DNA of 64,000 bases, taken from the NCBI RefSeq assembly GCF_002090135.1, contig NZ_BBRL01000004.1, positions 310,001 through 374,000 of the forward strand, read 5' to 3'. Positions 1 to 8,238 of the stretch are shown piece after piece. Position numbers and translations under genes: made by a program. The notes beneath the pieces are model-generated. The model worked only from the letters and a program-made list of their open reading frames with translations. It made no database searches and was not told where the DNA came from. The stretch's first letter is position 1, and each line of letters opens with the position of its first letter. The DNA comes from Demequina sp. NBRC 110055 (lineage in GTDB: Bacteria; Actinomycetota; Actinomycetes; Actinomycetales; Demequinaceae).

Positions 1-978
1 CGAACGCAGCGGCCGCGACACGTTCAGCGTGTCCTCCACCGGGGTCGCCTCGTACTCGTCAAATTCCGCCTTGGTGATCATGCCCTGGCGGTACATGGTG
101 CCGAGCACCGTGTCGCGACGGCGCTCCGCGGCTTCGTAGTTGGTCTCGCCGTCCTCGAACGTGCGGGTCGGGTCCCAGCGCGACGGGTTCTGCGTAATAC
201 CCGCAATGGTCGCGGCCTCGATGGCGGTGAGCTCCGCCGCAGACTTCGAGAAGTAGTACTCCGCAGCGGTTTCGACGCCGTAGATGCTCGGTCCGAACTG
301 GGCGATGTTGAGGTACTGCTGCAGCACCTCTTCCTTGCCGCAGTCCACCGCGGGGTCATCGGCGGAACAGGTGTCGCCGAGCGTCGCGTTGAGATTGTCC
401 TCGAGGGCGAGCGCCAGGCGCCACTCCCGAATCTTGCGCGCCATCGAGACCTCCGTCGAGTCCTCGATCGCCTCGTCGTCGCCGGCGTTCTCGGCTGCCT
501 GCAGCAGCGTGTTCTTGACCAACTGCTGCGTGAGCGTCGACGCACCCGGATTGGCGTCCGAGGTGAGGTTCGTGTAGGCGGCGGACATCAGGCCCTCGCC
601 ATCGACGCCATTGTGTTCCCAGAAGCGACGGTCCTCGACGGCAACGATCGCCTTCTGCATCCACGGGCTGATCTCTTCGAGCGGCACGACGACGCGGTTC
701 TGGTCGTAGAACGTGGCGAGCAGGGTCTTGCCATCACGCGCGTAGATGTTCGACTGCTGCGACAGCTGGACGTCCTCGAGTTCCGCCGGCAGGTCCTCGA
801 AGAGTTCCGAGGTGCCGGAGGCGGCCGACGCTGCCACGCTCGCGGCGGGTAGCGCGATGCCCGCCAGGAGGAAGCCGCCGATGACGGAGAATGCGACGAA
901 CGCCACGAGGGCGCCGACGAGCTGAAGCGCGGTCACGCGCCCACCAGGGCGCGCAGAACCAAGGGACCTTGAAGCCAT
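1..978 (-). CDS. Bifunctional penicillin-binding protein (class A), N-terminal part, cut by window edge
   Basis: Peptidoglycan glycosyltransferase of the PBP1/PonA type, anchored in the membrane and polymerising lipid II outside the cell. The visible 326 residues hold a short cytoplasmic tail, one membrane segment (about 17-40) and a GT51 domain. The GT51 motifs are the catalytic-Glu motif EDRRFWEH (115-122), STLTQQL (147-153), an ARKIREW block near 180 and KEEVLQQYLN near 215. The transpeptidase domain lies beyond the left edge, so the transpeptidase part is inferred from family architecture. The start is the ATG that sits 6 nt after a TAAGGT element, which suggests a leaderless mRNA. Confidence 0.93.
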   Translation of the reverse strand, partial: MASRSLGSARPGGRVTALQLVGALVAFVAFSVIGGFLLAGIALPAASVAASAASGTSELFEDLPAELEDVQLSQQSNIYARDGKTLLATFYDQNRVVVPLEEISPWMQKAIVAVEDRRFWEHNGVDGEGLMSAAYTNLTSDANPGASTLTQQLVKNTLLQAAENAGDDEAIEDSTEVSMARKIREWRLALALEDNLNATLGDTCSADDPAVDCGKEEVLQQYLNIAQFGPSIYGVETAAEYYFSKSAAELTAIEAATIAGITQNPSRWDPTRTFEDGETNYEAAERRRDTVLGTMYRQGMITKAEFDEYEATPVEDTLNVSRPLRS

Positions 979-984
979 ACACCA

Positions 985-990
985 ACCTTA
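985..990 (-). promoter_or_regulatory. -10 element TAAGGT, leaderless promoter of the PBP gene
   Basis: TAAGGT ends 6 nt before the ATG at 978. That spacing puts the transcription start at or next to the start codon, and there is no Shine-Dalgarno sequence. Confidence 0.55.
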
Positions 991-1041
991 CGTTGCTCAC
1001 TCAACGCGCCACGAACCCTGAGAGTTTCCGGTGAAGCCCGT

Positions 1042-1047
1042 TACGCT
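1042..1047 (+). promoter_or_regulatory. -10 element TACGCT, leaderless promoter
   Basis: TACGCT followed by 6 nt and the ATG at 1054. It probably drives the DUF4177 gene and ridA as one leaderless transcript. Confidence 0.55.
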
Positions 1048-1053
1048 CGTGTC

Positions 1054-1206
1054 ATGACCAAGTGGGAATACTCAACCGTGCCGCTCATCGACCACGTCAC
1101 CAAGCAGATCCTCGACCAGTGGGGCGAGGACGGCTGGGAACTCGTGCAGGTCGTGACCGGTCCCACCGGCGGCCTCGTCGCCTACATGAAGCGCCCCACG
1201 TCGTGA
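1054..1206 (+). CDS. DUF4177-like small protein (50 aa)
   Basis: A 50-residue soluble protein starting MTKWEYSTVPL with a conserved GEDGWELVQV core. It resembles the short DUF4177 proteins that in actinobacteria commonly sit beside RidA and CRP genes. Its biochemical role is unknown. The ATG follows a TACGCT -10 element by 6 nt, and the stop codon overlaps the GTG of ridA (GTGA), so the two are probably translationally coupled. The reading frame is intact and the protein is too small to contain a typical enzymatic domain. Confidence 0.8.
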   Translation: MTKWEYSTVPLIDHVTKQILDQWGEDGWELVQVVTGPTGGLVAYMKRPTS

Positions 1207-1670
1207 GCGCCTCCCACCGTCTCGCCGAGCTGGGCCTCAGCCTGCCCGAGGTCGCGGCACCCGTCGGCACGTACGTCCCCGCCTTGCGCCACGGCGACCT
1301 CATCTACACCTCGGGCCAGCTCCCCTTTGTCGACGGCGCCCTGCTCGCCGAGGGCGTGGTGGGCCAGCGCGACGGCGACGTCACCCCCGAACGCGCCAAT
1401 GAATGCGGCCGCATCGCCGTCCTCAACGCGATCGCCGCGGCCGCCGCGGCCGCCGGCGGAATCGACGCGATCACCCGCATCGTCAAGCTCACCGGTTTTG
1501 TCGCATCGGCCCCCGGATTCACGGCACAACCGGCCGTCATCAACGGCGCGTCGGGGATCCTGGCCGACGTGTTCGGCGAGGCGGGCCGTCATGCACGGTC
1601 GGCCGTCGGCGTGGCGGCGTTGCCGCTGGGCGCTCCCGTCGAGATCGAACTCATCGTCTCGGTCGCATAG
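1203..1670 (+). CDS. RidA/YjgF family enamine/imine deaminase
   Basis: A 155-aa member of the RidA (YjgF/YER057c/UK114) family. Canonical members hydrolyse reactive enamines and imines released by PLP enzymes such as threonine dehydratase. Family features include the N-terminal GDLIYTSGQLPF strand-turn and the C-terminal SAVGVAALPLGAPVEIE segment. The family's Arg that binds the carboxylate is not clearly present where expected: the sequence reads ARSAVGVAALP. This may therefore be an Rid subfamily with another substrate. The start chosen is the GTG that overlaps the preceding TGA. A bidirectional hairpin terminator follows. Confidence 0.9.
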   Translation: MSASHRLAELGLSLPEVAAPVGTYVPALRHGDLIYTSGQLPFVDGALLAEGVVGQRDGDVTPERANECGRIAVLNAIAAAAAAAGGIDAITRIVKLTGFVASAPGFTAQPAVINGASGILADVFGEAGRHARSAVGVAALPLGAPVEIELIVSVA

Positions 1671-1685
1671 CGACACCGGCGTAGG

Positions 1686-1721
1686 CCGACAGCGCAGCTC
1701 GCGGGCGGCCTGCGCTGTCGG
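1686..1721. terminator. Bidirectional terminator between ridA and crp
   Basis: Perfect 12-bp inverted repeat CCGACAGCGCAG / CTGCGCTGTCGG with a 12-nt loop, placed between the convergent ridA and crp stop codons. There is no long T-tract, as is usual in high-G+C actinobacteria. Confidence 0.8.
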
Positions 1722-1725
1722 AGTA

Positions 1726-2418
1726 TTAGCGCGAGCGGGCGCGCAAGCGTTCCGGCTCGTAGACGTCGACGGCACCGATGTGCACGTCGATCCAGCCGCG
1801 AGAGGCAAACTCCGCGAGAGCCTTGTTGACGGTCTCTCGCGAGGCTCCGACGAGCTGCGCCAACTCCTCCTGAGTGAGGCCGTGACGCACGGTGACGTGA
1901 CCGCGCTCCATCCGACCGAATCGGTGACCGAGGTCCAAGATCGCCTTCGCCACACGTCCGGGGACGTCGGAGAACACGAGATCCGCCATCGAGTTCGAGA
2001 GGCGGCGGATGCGCTGAGCGAGGGCACGCAGCAGGTGGCGGGACATCTCGAGGTGCCCGTCGAGCCACCCGTCCAGGACGTCCTTGGGCAGTTCATAGAC
2101 GACCGAGTCCTCGACCGCGTGCGCGCGTGAGACCCGCGGGCCTGGGTCGAAGACCGACAACTCACCCATCATGTCGCCCACGCCGAGCAGGCCGAGCAGG
2201 TTCTCCCGGCCATCACGGGCGGTGCGGGCCAGCTTGATCTTGCCCTTGACGATGATGAACATCGCCTGACCCTCGTCGCCTTCGTTGAAGACGACCTCGC
2301 CGCGCCTCAGTTCGATGCGGGTCATCTGGTCGATGAGGGACCGGGCGCTGTCCGCGTCCATCCCACCAAACAGAGGCGACGACCGCAGTAGCTGCACCTC
2401 TCGGGGCGACTCTGGCAT
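1726..2418 (-). CDS. crp: CRP/FNR-family transcription factor (GlxR/Crp type)
   Basis: A 230-aa cyclic-nucleotide-responsive regulator. The N-terminal cNMP-binding barrel includes the phosphate-binding cassette GELSVFDPGPRVSRA (85-99) with the conserved Glu and Arg. A dimerisation helix leads to a winged helix with an HTH at about 182-210 (TQEELAQLVGASRETVNKAL). This matches the actinobacterial GlxR/Crp global regulators of carbon metabolism and respiration; cAMP as ligand is inferred from the family. The start was set at the ATG 5 nt after AAGGAGG, because an in-frame GTG upstream lies inside that ribosome binding site. The gene follows a small coiled-coil gene with a 10-nt gap. Confidence 0.93.
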   Translation of the reverse strand: MPESPREVQLLRSSPLFGGMDADSARSLIDQMTRIELRRGEVVFNEGDEGQAMFIIVKGKIKLARTARDGRENLLGLLGVGDMMGELSVFDPGPRVSRAHAVEDSVVYELPKDVLDGWLDGHLEMSRHLLRALAQRIRRLSNSMADLVFSDVPGRVAKAILDLGHRFGRMERGHVTVRHGLTQEELAQLVGASRETVNKALAEFASRGWIDVHIGAVDVYEPERLRARSR

Positions 2419-2428
2419 CGCCACCTCC

Positions 2429-2818
2429 TTATCGCAGTCCGCGGTGCGCCTGTCCCAACGCCCTCACCATCTGTTGTGTCACCGACTCAAGGTTGTCGGC
2501 CACACGCGTCTCGTAAGACTCTAGTCGGGCATCGAGCGCCGCAAGTGCCTCCACGCTGGAAGGGGCGGGTTTTGCCGGCTCCGGCCACACCGCATCGGCC
2601 AATTCTGAGACGGTGGGAGCGTCGGCGGCGAGCGCCTCCCATTCGTCCGAGACGCCCAGGCGTTCCAACTCGTCCGCATCAGCCAACTGAGCAATGGCGA
2701 GGTCTTGACGCGCGCGGACCAGTCGCCGCCACCACCGCACGCGGGCCAGCTCGCGACGCATCTCGCGACGCCGGTGGCGCAGGTCCGCGATCACGGCCGC
2801 CGCGTCGGTCGTGGGCAT
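2429..2818 (-). CDS. Conserved hypothetical protein, helical, upstream of crp
   Basis: 129 residues, mostly charged helix. The N-terminal half is very rich in Arg (HRRREMRRELARVRWWRRL), and the C-terminal third (about 95-129) is predicted coiled coil. No signal peptide, membrane segment or known catalytic motif is visible. It lies directly upstream of crp in the same direction, and the crp ribosome binding site begins at its stop codon, so the two are probably cotranscribed. The start is the ATG preceded by GAGGGGGGA; an in-frame ATG 18 nt upstream is less well placed. Function not recognised. Confidence 0.6.
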   Translation of the reverse strand: MPTTDAAAVIADLRHRRREMRRELARVRWWRRLVRARQDLAIAQLADADELERLGVSDEWEALAADAPTVSELADAVWPEPAKPAPSSVEALAALDARLESYETRVADNLESVTQQMVRALGQAHRGLR

Positions 2819-2908
2819 CGCTCCCCCCTCGCTCATCGGACGCCGGGGCGGGCCGCACACCGGTCACCTGCTTTATCGGCCCAGCCGTGGCGCCCCTTGA
2901 GCATCGCC

Positions 2909-2914
2909 TAGGGT
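2909..2914 (+). promoter_or_regulatory. -10 element TAGGGT, leaderless promoter of nth
   Basis: TAGGGT, 6 nt, then the ATG at 2921. No Shine-Dalgarno sequence. Confidence 0.6.
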
Positions 2915-2920
2915 GGCGTC

Positions 2921-3628
2921 ATGGCCTCGCGCACTCCCCTCACCGTCGCGGACGCCGCCATGCACACGCCTCCGGTGGCCTTGACACGGCGCGCGCGTGC
3001 CGTGAACCGGGTCCTCGCCGACGTTTATCCGGACGCGCACTGCGAACTCGACTACCAGTCGCCGTTCCAATTGCTCGTCGCCACCGTGCTCAGCGCACAG
3101 TGCACGGACGTGCGCGTGAACCAGGTCACGCCGGCTCTGTTCGCGGCCTTCCCCGATCCCGCCGCCATGGCCGCCGCAGACCGTGACACCCTCGAGGCGC
3201 TCATCAAGCCCACAGGTTTCTACCGCGCGAAGGCGGAGTCGCTCGTGGGGCTGAGCCACGACATCGTCGAACGCTACGACGGCGAGGTGCCGGGCCGGCT
3301 CAGGGACCTCGTGACTTTGCGCGGCGTGGGCCGCAAGACCGCGAACGTCGTGCTGGGCAACGCGTTCGGGGTGCCCGGCATCACGGTCGACACCCACATG
3401 GGTCGCCTCGCGCGCCGCTTGGGCCTGACCGTCAACGATGACCCGGTGGCGGTCGAGAAGGAACTCATGGCGCTCATCGAGCGCAAGGAGTGGACCCTGT
3501 TCTCGCACCGGGTGATCTTCCACGGCAGGCGCCGCTGCAAGGCGCGCAAGCCCGAGTGCGGCGCGTGCGAAATCGCCGCGCTGTGCGCGAGCGCCCCCGG
3601 GGCGAAGACCCGGCCCGCGAGCGCCTAG
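2921..3628 (+). CDS. nth: Endonuclease III (DNA glycosylase/AP lyase)
   Basis: Base-excision repair enzyme that removes oxidised pyrimidines and nicks the abasic site. The 235 residues contain the helix-hairpin-helix [14 protein letters not shown] with the catalytic Lys139, the catalytic Asp157 in VDTHMGR, and a C-terminal [4Fe-4S] loop with Cys206, 213, 216 and 222 (C-x6-C-x2-C-x5-C). The gene is downstream of and divergent from crp, an arrangement common in actinobacteria. Its TAG stop is shared on the opposite strand with the nhaA stop through the palindrome CTAG (3625-3628). Confidence 0.97.
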   Translation: MASRTPLTVADAAMHTPPVALTRRARAVNRVLADVYPDAHCELDYQSPFQLLVATVLSAQCTDVRVNQVTPALFAAFPDPAAMAAADRDTLEALIKPTGFYRAKAESLVGLSHDIVERYDGEVPGRLRDLVTLRGVGRKTANVVLGNAFGVPGITVDTHMGRLARRLGLTVNDDPVAVEKELMALIERKEWTLFSHRVIFHGRRRCKARKPECGACEIAALCASAPGAKTRPASA

Positions 3629-4968
3629 TCCTTGGCGTCGCCCTCGATCTCCGAGGGGTGCGGCAGTTCGTCGGGGTGGACGTGCTCGGCACGTGCACCG
3701 TGGGCCTTCGCCACCTCACGGTTGATCTCGGTGGAGGTGGAGCGCTGCTCGTAGATGCGCGCGTAATGGCGATCGCGCCACTGCAGCAGCAACGTGCCGA
3801 CGATCGCGGCGGTGATGGACGCGAGCAGGACGGCCATCTTGACCTCCTCCACGCGCTCGCCGCTGAATGACAACTCGCCGATGAGCAGCGACACGGTGAA
3901 CCCGATACCGGCGAGGAATCCGACGCCGATGACGTCCCACCACGACAGTCCTCGATCGAGTCCGGACTTCGAGATCGAGGCGACGATAAACGTCGCGATC
4001 ACGATACCGAGCGGCTTGCCCAGCACAAGACCGACGAAGACACCCTGCGCGACGGGGTCGCCCGCGGCCGTCGCGAGCGACTCGGCGGAGATGGTGATGC
4101 CCGCGGCAAAGAGCGCGAAGATCGGCACCGCGATGCTTGCGGAGATCGGCCGCCACAGGTGCTCCCAGTGCTCGGCCAACGAGTGCTTCTCCCCCTTGGC
4201 CGCGAGCGCGGGGACCACCATGCCGAGCGCGACGCCAGCGATGGTGGCGTGCACACCCGAGGCGTGCATGAATGCCCACGCCGCCACGCCGAGCGGAATC
4301 AGCAGCCACCAGTGCGTGATGCGCTTGCGCGCGAGGAAGCCGAAGACCGCGATGCACAGCGCGGACGCGAGGAGCCACTGGAAATGGACTTCTTCGGTGA
4401 AGAACACGGCGATGATGATGATCGCGAGCAGGTCATCGACGACCGCGAGCGTGAGCAGGAACGCCCGCAGCGCGTTGGGCAGCCACTTGCCCACCACGGC
4501 GAGCACGGCGATGGCGAAGGCGATGTCCGTGGCCGTCGGCACGGCCCAACCCGCGGACGAGCCGCCGTCCTGGATGACGTTGGTCAGCACGTAAAGGCCC
4601 GCGGGGACCGCCATGCCGCCCACCGCCGCGACGATCGGCACGATCGCGGTCGCAGGCCGGCGCAGCTCGCCGGCGACGATTTCGCGCTTGAGTTCGAGAC
4701 CGACCACAAAGAAGAAGATGGCAAGCAGCCCATCCTTGGCCCAGTCCCCCACGGACAGGTGCAGGTGCAGCGACTCGGGCCCGAACTCGAAGTCCCTGAG
4801 CGTCTCGTAGGCGCCGGACCAACCGGAATTCGCCCACACCAGGGCGACGACGGTGCCGATCAGTAGCAGCAGCCCGCCGGCGCGCTCCGTGCGCAGGATG
4901 TCCGCAAGGTTGCGCTCCGTGGACGGCGTCAGGCGAGAAAAAAGCCGGGCCGCGGGGTCTTTGGCCAT
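3625..4968 (-). CDS. nhaA: Na+/H+ antiporter NhaA
   Basis: A 447-aa inner-membrane secondary transporter that exchanges cytoplasmic Na+ for external H+ and supports pH and salt homeostasis. About 11-12 membrane segments are apparent. The essential residues are present: PTATDIAFA with Asp148 (E. coli Asp133) and the VVDDLLAI pair Asp178-Asp179 (E. coli Asp163/164). The C-terminal 60 residues form a charged cytoplasmic tail. It converges on nth with a 4-bp stop overlap. Upstream, 121 bp separate it from the GlnR-like gene; a copy of the GGCCGATGCCGT repeat lies there. Confidence 0.97.
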   Translation of the reverse strand: MAKDPAARLFSRLTPSTERNLADILRTERAGGLLLLIGTVVALVWANSGWSGAYETLRDFEFGPESLHLHLSVGDWAKDGLLAIFFFVVGLELKREIVAGELRRPATAIVPIVAAVGGMAVPAGLYVLTNVIQDGGSSAGWAVPTATDIAFAIAVLAVVGKWLPNALRAFLLTLAVVDDLLAIIIIAVFFTEEVHFQWLLASALCIAVFGFLARKRITHWWLLIPLGVAAWAFMHASGVHATIAGVALGMVVPALAAKGEKHSLAEHWEHLWRPISASIAVPIFALFAAGITISAESLATAAGDPVAQGVFVGLVLGKPLGIVIATFIVASISKSGLDRGLSWWDVIGVGFLAGIGFTVSLLIGELSFSGERVEEVKMAVLLASITAAIVGTLLLQWRDRHYARIYEQRSTSTEINREVAKAHGARAEHVHPDELPHPSEIEGDAKD

Positions 4969-5089
4969 CGAGTGAGTCCGTTCAGGTCTGGGTCACGGGG
5001 ATGGGGCCAGCCTACCGACGCGTGCGGGCGCCGGGGGTCGGCCACAAGAACGACATCGATCACTCTTGGCGGCCGATGCCGTGGCGGGG

Positions 5090-5797
5090 TTACGCCCCGG
5101 CCGCCTCGGCCGCGGCCTGCTTGGGCGACGGCGGGTCGAAGCGGTAGCCGACGTTGCGCACGGTGCCGATGAGGTGCTCATGCTCGGCGCCCAGCTTGGC
5201 GCGCAGGCGTCGCACGTGAACATCGACCGTGCGGGTGCCGCCGTAGTAGTCGAAGCCCCACACCTCTTGGAGAAGCTGATCACGGGTGTAGACGCGCCCC
5301 GGGTGCTGCATCAAGTACTTGAGGAGCTCGAACTCCTTGTACGTCAGGTCGAGCGGCACGCCCTTGAGGCGGGCGGTGTAGCCGCCCACGTCCACAGTGA
5401 GGTCGCCGGACGAGAACTCGGCGGCCTTCTCGAGCGGGTCCTGCTGGTTGGCGCGACCCACGAGCAGGCGGATGCGCGCCTCGACCTCGGCGGGTACCGC
5501 ATCGGCCAACACCACATCGTCGGCGCCCCAGTCGGCGTTGACGATCGACAGGCCGCCCTCGCGCAACACCAGCAGCAGCGGCACGGCGACGCCGGTGACC
5601 TGCACCAACTTGCAGTTGTTGCGCGCCTCGGCAAGATCGTGGCGGCCATCGATGATGATGACGTCGGCATCGAAGGCGTCGAGCATCGCCTGCGGGTCCG
5701 GGGGAAGGGCGCGCGTCCGGTGCGCGAGCAGGCCCAACGCAGGCAGGACTTCCGTCGCCCCCTCAGGAGACGGGGTCAAGACGAGCAGGTCTGCCAC
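5090..5797 (-). CDS. GlnR-like orphan OmpR-family regulator
   Basis: A 235-aa protein with an atypical receiver domain (1-115) and an OmpR winged helix (about 135-225, [12 protein letters not shown] through [14 protein letters not shown] and GYRF). The N-terminus [20 protein letters not shown] aligns with actinobacterial GlnR, the nitrogen-metabolism regulator. The central Asp is kept ([10 protein letters not shown]), but the acidic pair and the conserved Lys of a phosphorylatable receiver are missing. Activity is therefore probably independent of a cognate kinase, and no histidine kinase is adjacent. The start was chosen at the GTG 6 nt after GGAGG; an ATG 21 nt upstream is the alternative. 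Regulation of nitrogen genes is inferred from family resemblance. Confidence 0.82.
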   Translation of the reverse strand: MADLLVLTPSPEGATEVLPALGLLAHRTRALPPDPQAMLDAFDADVIIIDGRHDLAEARNNCKLVQVTGVAVPLLLVLREGGLSIVNADWGADDVVLADAVPAEVEARIRLLVGRANQQDPLEKAAEFSSGDLTVDVGGYTARLKGVPLDLTYKEFELLKYLMQHPGRVYTRDQLLQEVWGFDYYGGTRTVDVHVRRLRAKLGAEHEHLIGTVRNVGYRFDPPSPKQAAAEAAGA

Positions 5798-5854
5798 ACG
5801 CCACCTCCGTTCGGCCATCACTCTAGCGGCGCATTCTCTGAGACACTAACCCCC

Positions 5855-6589
5855 ATGAATCCCACGACACGTGTGTCGATCACGGCCGTGAGCGCCGCCA
5901 TCGTCGCCGCAACGGGATTTCTGGGACCACGCTGGCTGGGACTGGGCGTCGCCGCCTGCATCGTGTTGTTCGCGTCGGGCTGGCCGGAACTCACGCGCGT
6001 GCCGCACCGGCGGGTGAGTGCCGGCGTGATCGGCATTGGTGGGATCCTCGCCCTCGCCACGGTGGTCCTGGGGGAGAACGAGCCGTATCTGCGCTACATG
6101 GTGATCGCGATCGCGATCATCGTCGTCGCCTCGCTCGCCACCGAGATTTTTGTGCCCAGCCCCGCCGGACGCGCCGCGGGAGCCGTCGCCTCCACCGCGG
6201 CGGGCGGCACGATTGCCGCGACCGGTGCGGCCTGGCTCGCGGCCGGGCGCACCGTCGGCGCCGAAGAACTTGTCGTCGCCTCGGCCGCTGCCGTCGCCCT
6301 CGCGGCAGTCGGCTCCGTGCTCACCCACCACAGCACCGTGAACGCCACTCTCGCGTTCGTGCTCGGCATCGGCGCCGGAACGGGGCTGGGGTATTTGTTC
6401 GACTCGATGCCCTGGTACGCGGGGACGGTCGTGGGAGGTGTGGCGGCTGCGTCCGTGGTCCTGATGAACGAGCTCGCGAGGCGTGAGCCTCCCGCGACAT
6501 CGCTGTGGGCGGGAATAGCGTCCGGTATCACGCCTGTTCTTGCCGTCGGCGCCCTGGTGTACCTGGGCGGCAAGCTACTCGTCGGCTAG
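5855..6589 (+). CDS. Integral membrane protein, unknown function
   Basis: 244 residues with about seven or eight hydrophobic segments rich in Ala, Gly and Val and short polar loops. No cytoplasmic domain or transporter signature is visible. It lies divergent from the GlnR-like gene and 28 nt upstream of a membrane-anchored thioredoxin, so it may belong to a thioredoxin-DUF4395 operon. The ATG has no Shine-Dalgarno sequence. Function not recognised. Confidence 0.7.
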   Translation: MNPTTRVSITAVSAAIVAATGFLGPRWLGLGVAACIVLFASGWPELTRVPHRRVSAGVIGIGGILALATVVLGENEPYLRYMVIAIAIIVVASLATEIFVPSPAGRAAGAVASTAAGGTIAATGAAWLAAGRTVGAEELVVASAAAVALAAVGSVLTHHSTVNATLAFVLGIGAGTGLGYLFDSMPWYAGTVVGGVAAASVVLMNELARREPPATSLWAGIASGITPVLAVGALVYLGGKLLVG

Positions 6590-6617
6590 GACCGACTCGG
6601 CAGACTCAAGGACCCCC

Positions 6618-7052
6618 GTGCTCGTCAAGATCCTCCTCATCGTCGCGCTACTGGCGCTCACCTCGCTGGTCTATTGGTGGTGGCAGAGCCGCCAGGGCGC
6701 GGTGCGTGAGGTGGAGCGGGCCGGCGCCCTCACCAGCGAGCAGATCGGCGCGCAGCGTGGTTACTACGCGACCTTCGTCCAGTTCTCGACGCCCATGTGC
6801 TCCAAGTGCCCCGGCACCGCGCGGCTCCTGCAGCAGGTCGCCGGTGAGCAGGACCACGTCGCCCACGTCGAGGTGGACGCCTCCGTGCGGCTCGACCTCG
6901 CGCGCGACCTCAGCATCATGCGCACCCCCACCACGCTGGTCCTCGACGGCGACGGCACCATCGTCGCGCGCATGGACGGCGCGCCGACCGCGGAGCAGGC
7001 CCGCGCCGCCCTCGCCACGGTGCGCTCCGAGGGCACCGAGTACACGATCTAG
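6618..7052 (+). CDS. Membrane-anchored thioredoxin-like protein
   Basis: 144 residues: an N-terminal membrane helix (about 4-22) followed by a thioredoxin fold. The redox motif is Cys61-Ser-Lys-Cys64 in a TPMCSKCPGTARLL context, and the cis-proline lies in the MRTPTTLVLDGDG segment. It probably reduces or relays disulfides at the membrane; the topology is inferred. The start is a GTG. The next gene, 21 nt downstream, encodes a DUF4395 membrane protein that also has a Cys pair, and this thioredoxin-DUF4395 pairing recurs in actinobacteria. The two may form a redox couple. Confidence 0.85.
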   Translation: MLVKILLIVALLALTSLVYWWWQSRQGAVREVERAGALTSEQIGAQRGYYATFVQFSTPMCSKCPGTARLLQQVAGEQDHVAHVEVDASVRLDLARDLSIMRTPTTLVLDGDGTIVARMDGAPTAEQARAALATVRSEGTEYTI

Positions 7053-7073
7053 ACTCCTGCCAGGAGGAACACC

Positions 7074-7526
7074 ATGACTGCTACCGCCCCCACCGAGGAC
7101 GTTCAGATCGACCCGCGCGGCTACCGCTTTGGCGCCGCGGTCACCCTCGCGTTTGCGCTCCTTGCAGTGCTGCTGGGCTCCGACGCCGGGCTCATTCCCA
7201 TGGCGCTCCTCGTCCTGATGTTCCTGCCCGGCGCGATCGTGGGACCGCAGGCCACCGTCCAGTCGTGGCTGTTCAAGCGGCTCATCCGCCCTCGCCTCGC
7301 TCCGCCCACCGAGACCGAGTCGTTCCGCCCGCCGCGCTTCGCTCAGCAGATGGGCCTCGCGATGTCCGCGCTGGCGCTGCTCTTCGGTCTCGTCAACGTC
7401 GCCGCGGGCTTCTACGTCTTCGGCGTGCTGGTCCTCATCGCGTCGTTCCTCAACGCGGTCTTCGGCTTCTGCCTGGGCTGCGAGATCTACCTCGCGGTCA
7501 AGAAGGCGACCACCCGCGCGGCCTGA
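7074..7526 (+). CDS. DUF4395 membrane protein
   Basis: 150 residues with four membrane segments and the DUF4395 core RPPRFAQQMG near the middle. The last segment carries FCLGCEIY, a CxxC-like Cys pair at the membrane face. A good ribosome binding site (AGGAGG) precedes the ATG. The domain's role is not established; its position directly after a thioredoxin suggests thiol transfer across the membrane, which is an inference from context. Confidence 0.85.
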   Translation: MTATAPTEDVQIDPRGYRFGAAVTLAFALLAVLLGSDAGLIPMALLVLMFLPGAIVGPQATVQSWLFKRLIRPRLAPPTETESFRPPRFAQQMGLAMSALALLFGLVNVAAGFYVFGVLVLIASFLNAVFGFCLGCEIYLAVKKATTRAA

Positions 7527-7578
7527 GCATCGCCTCAAGGCGCCCCGCTGGCCAACCTCGCCACGGCATCGGCCGTAG

Positions 7579-7584
7579 TAGCAT
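7579..7584 (+). promoter_or_regulatory. -10 element TAGCAT, leaderless promoter
   Basis: TAGCAT, 7 nt, then the ATG at 7592. A copy of the GGCCGATGCCGT repeat (7563-7574, reverse orientation) ends 4 nt upstream of it. Confidence 0.5.
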
Positions 7585-7591
7585 CGACGCC

Positions 7592-7702
7592 ATGACTGCA
7601 CTGGAAGCCGTCTTCACGGTCCTCGCCGTGCTGGCCTTCGGCGGAGCCGCGTGGACGTGCGGCATCGTGGGCTGGCGCCTGCTGAAGAGCCCGCAGCGTT
7701 GA
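7592..7702 (+). CDS. 36-aa single-pass membrane miniprotein
   Basis: A 36-residue ORF, MTALEAVFTVLAVLAFGGAA followed by WTCGIVGWRLLKSPQR: one hydrophobic helix and a short basic tail, which predicts an N-out/C-in single-span protein. The ATG lies 7 nt after a -10 element, and the stop codon overlaps the TTG start of the next gene (TTGA). This coupling argues that the ORF is translated. No known family recognised. Confidence 0.55.
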   Translation: MTALEAVFTVLAVLAFGGAAWTCGIVGWRLLKSPQR

Positions 7703-8229
7703 GTTTCGTCATCCCCGACGACCTCGCGCCCGAGGCGTACCCCCTTGCCTGGCTCGTGGGTCGCTGGACGGGCCATGGCGAGATCGAGTATCCCGGTATC
7801 CCGAAGGCCGAAATCGTCCAGGACATCGTCTTCGACCACGACGGCGGGCCCTACCTCACGTATACGTGCACCACGCGCCTGCGCGGCACCGACGATGAGC
7901 CCGGCGTGGTCTGGGCCGTCGAGTCCGGCTTCTGGCGTGTGGCGCCGTCCGCGCCCGAGGGCGTCACCCTCCAGGACTTTCAGCACCCGCTCGAGATCGT
8001 CATGTCGGATGCCTCCGGCCTGCTCACCTGCTACATGGGCGCCGTCGGCAACGGCCGCATCGACATGGCCACCCGCTTCGCGGCGGCTACCGAGACGGGC
8101 CCCGAGGTCCGCGGCGCCACGCGCATGTATGGACTCGTCGAGGGCGAGCTCATGTGGGCGTGGGACCTTGCCGCGTTCGGCCAGGACCTGCAGTCGTACA
8201 TGAGCGCCCGTCTCACGCGCGCTCAGTAG
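7699..8229 (+). CDS. Nitrobindin-like beta-barrel protein (FABP-like), apparently without the heme His
   Basis: 176 residues of the nitrobindin/THAP4-like heme-binding barrel family, with the hallmark GRWTGHGEIEYPGI near residues 18-31 (GxWxGxG). In heme-binding members a C-terminal His (HHLxAxL-like) ligates iron. Here that segment reads QSYMSARLTRAQ, with Tyr or Met where the His is expected, so heme binding is doubtful and another hydrophobic ligand is possible. The TTG start overlaps the preceding stop codon, and ygfZ follows after 9 nt. Confidence 0.82.
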   Translation: MSFVIPDDLAPEAYPLAWLVGRWTGHGEIEYPGIPKAEIVQDIVFDHDGGPYLTYTCTTRLRGTDDEPGVVWAVESGFWRVAPSAPEGVTLQDFQHPLEIVMSDASGLLTCYMGAVGNGRIDMATRFAAATETGPEVRGATRMYGLVEGELMWAWDLAAFGQDLQSYMSARLTRAQ

Positions 8230-8238
8230 GAATCCTTG

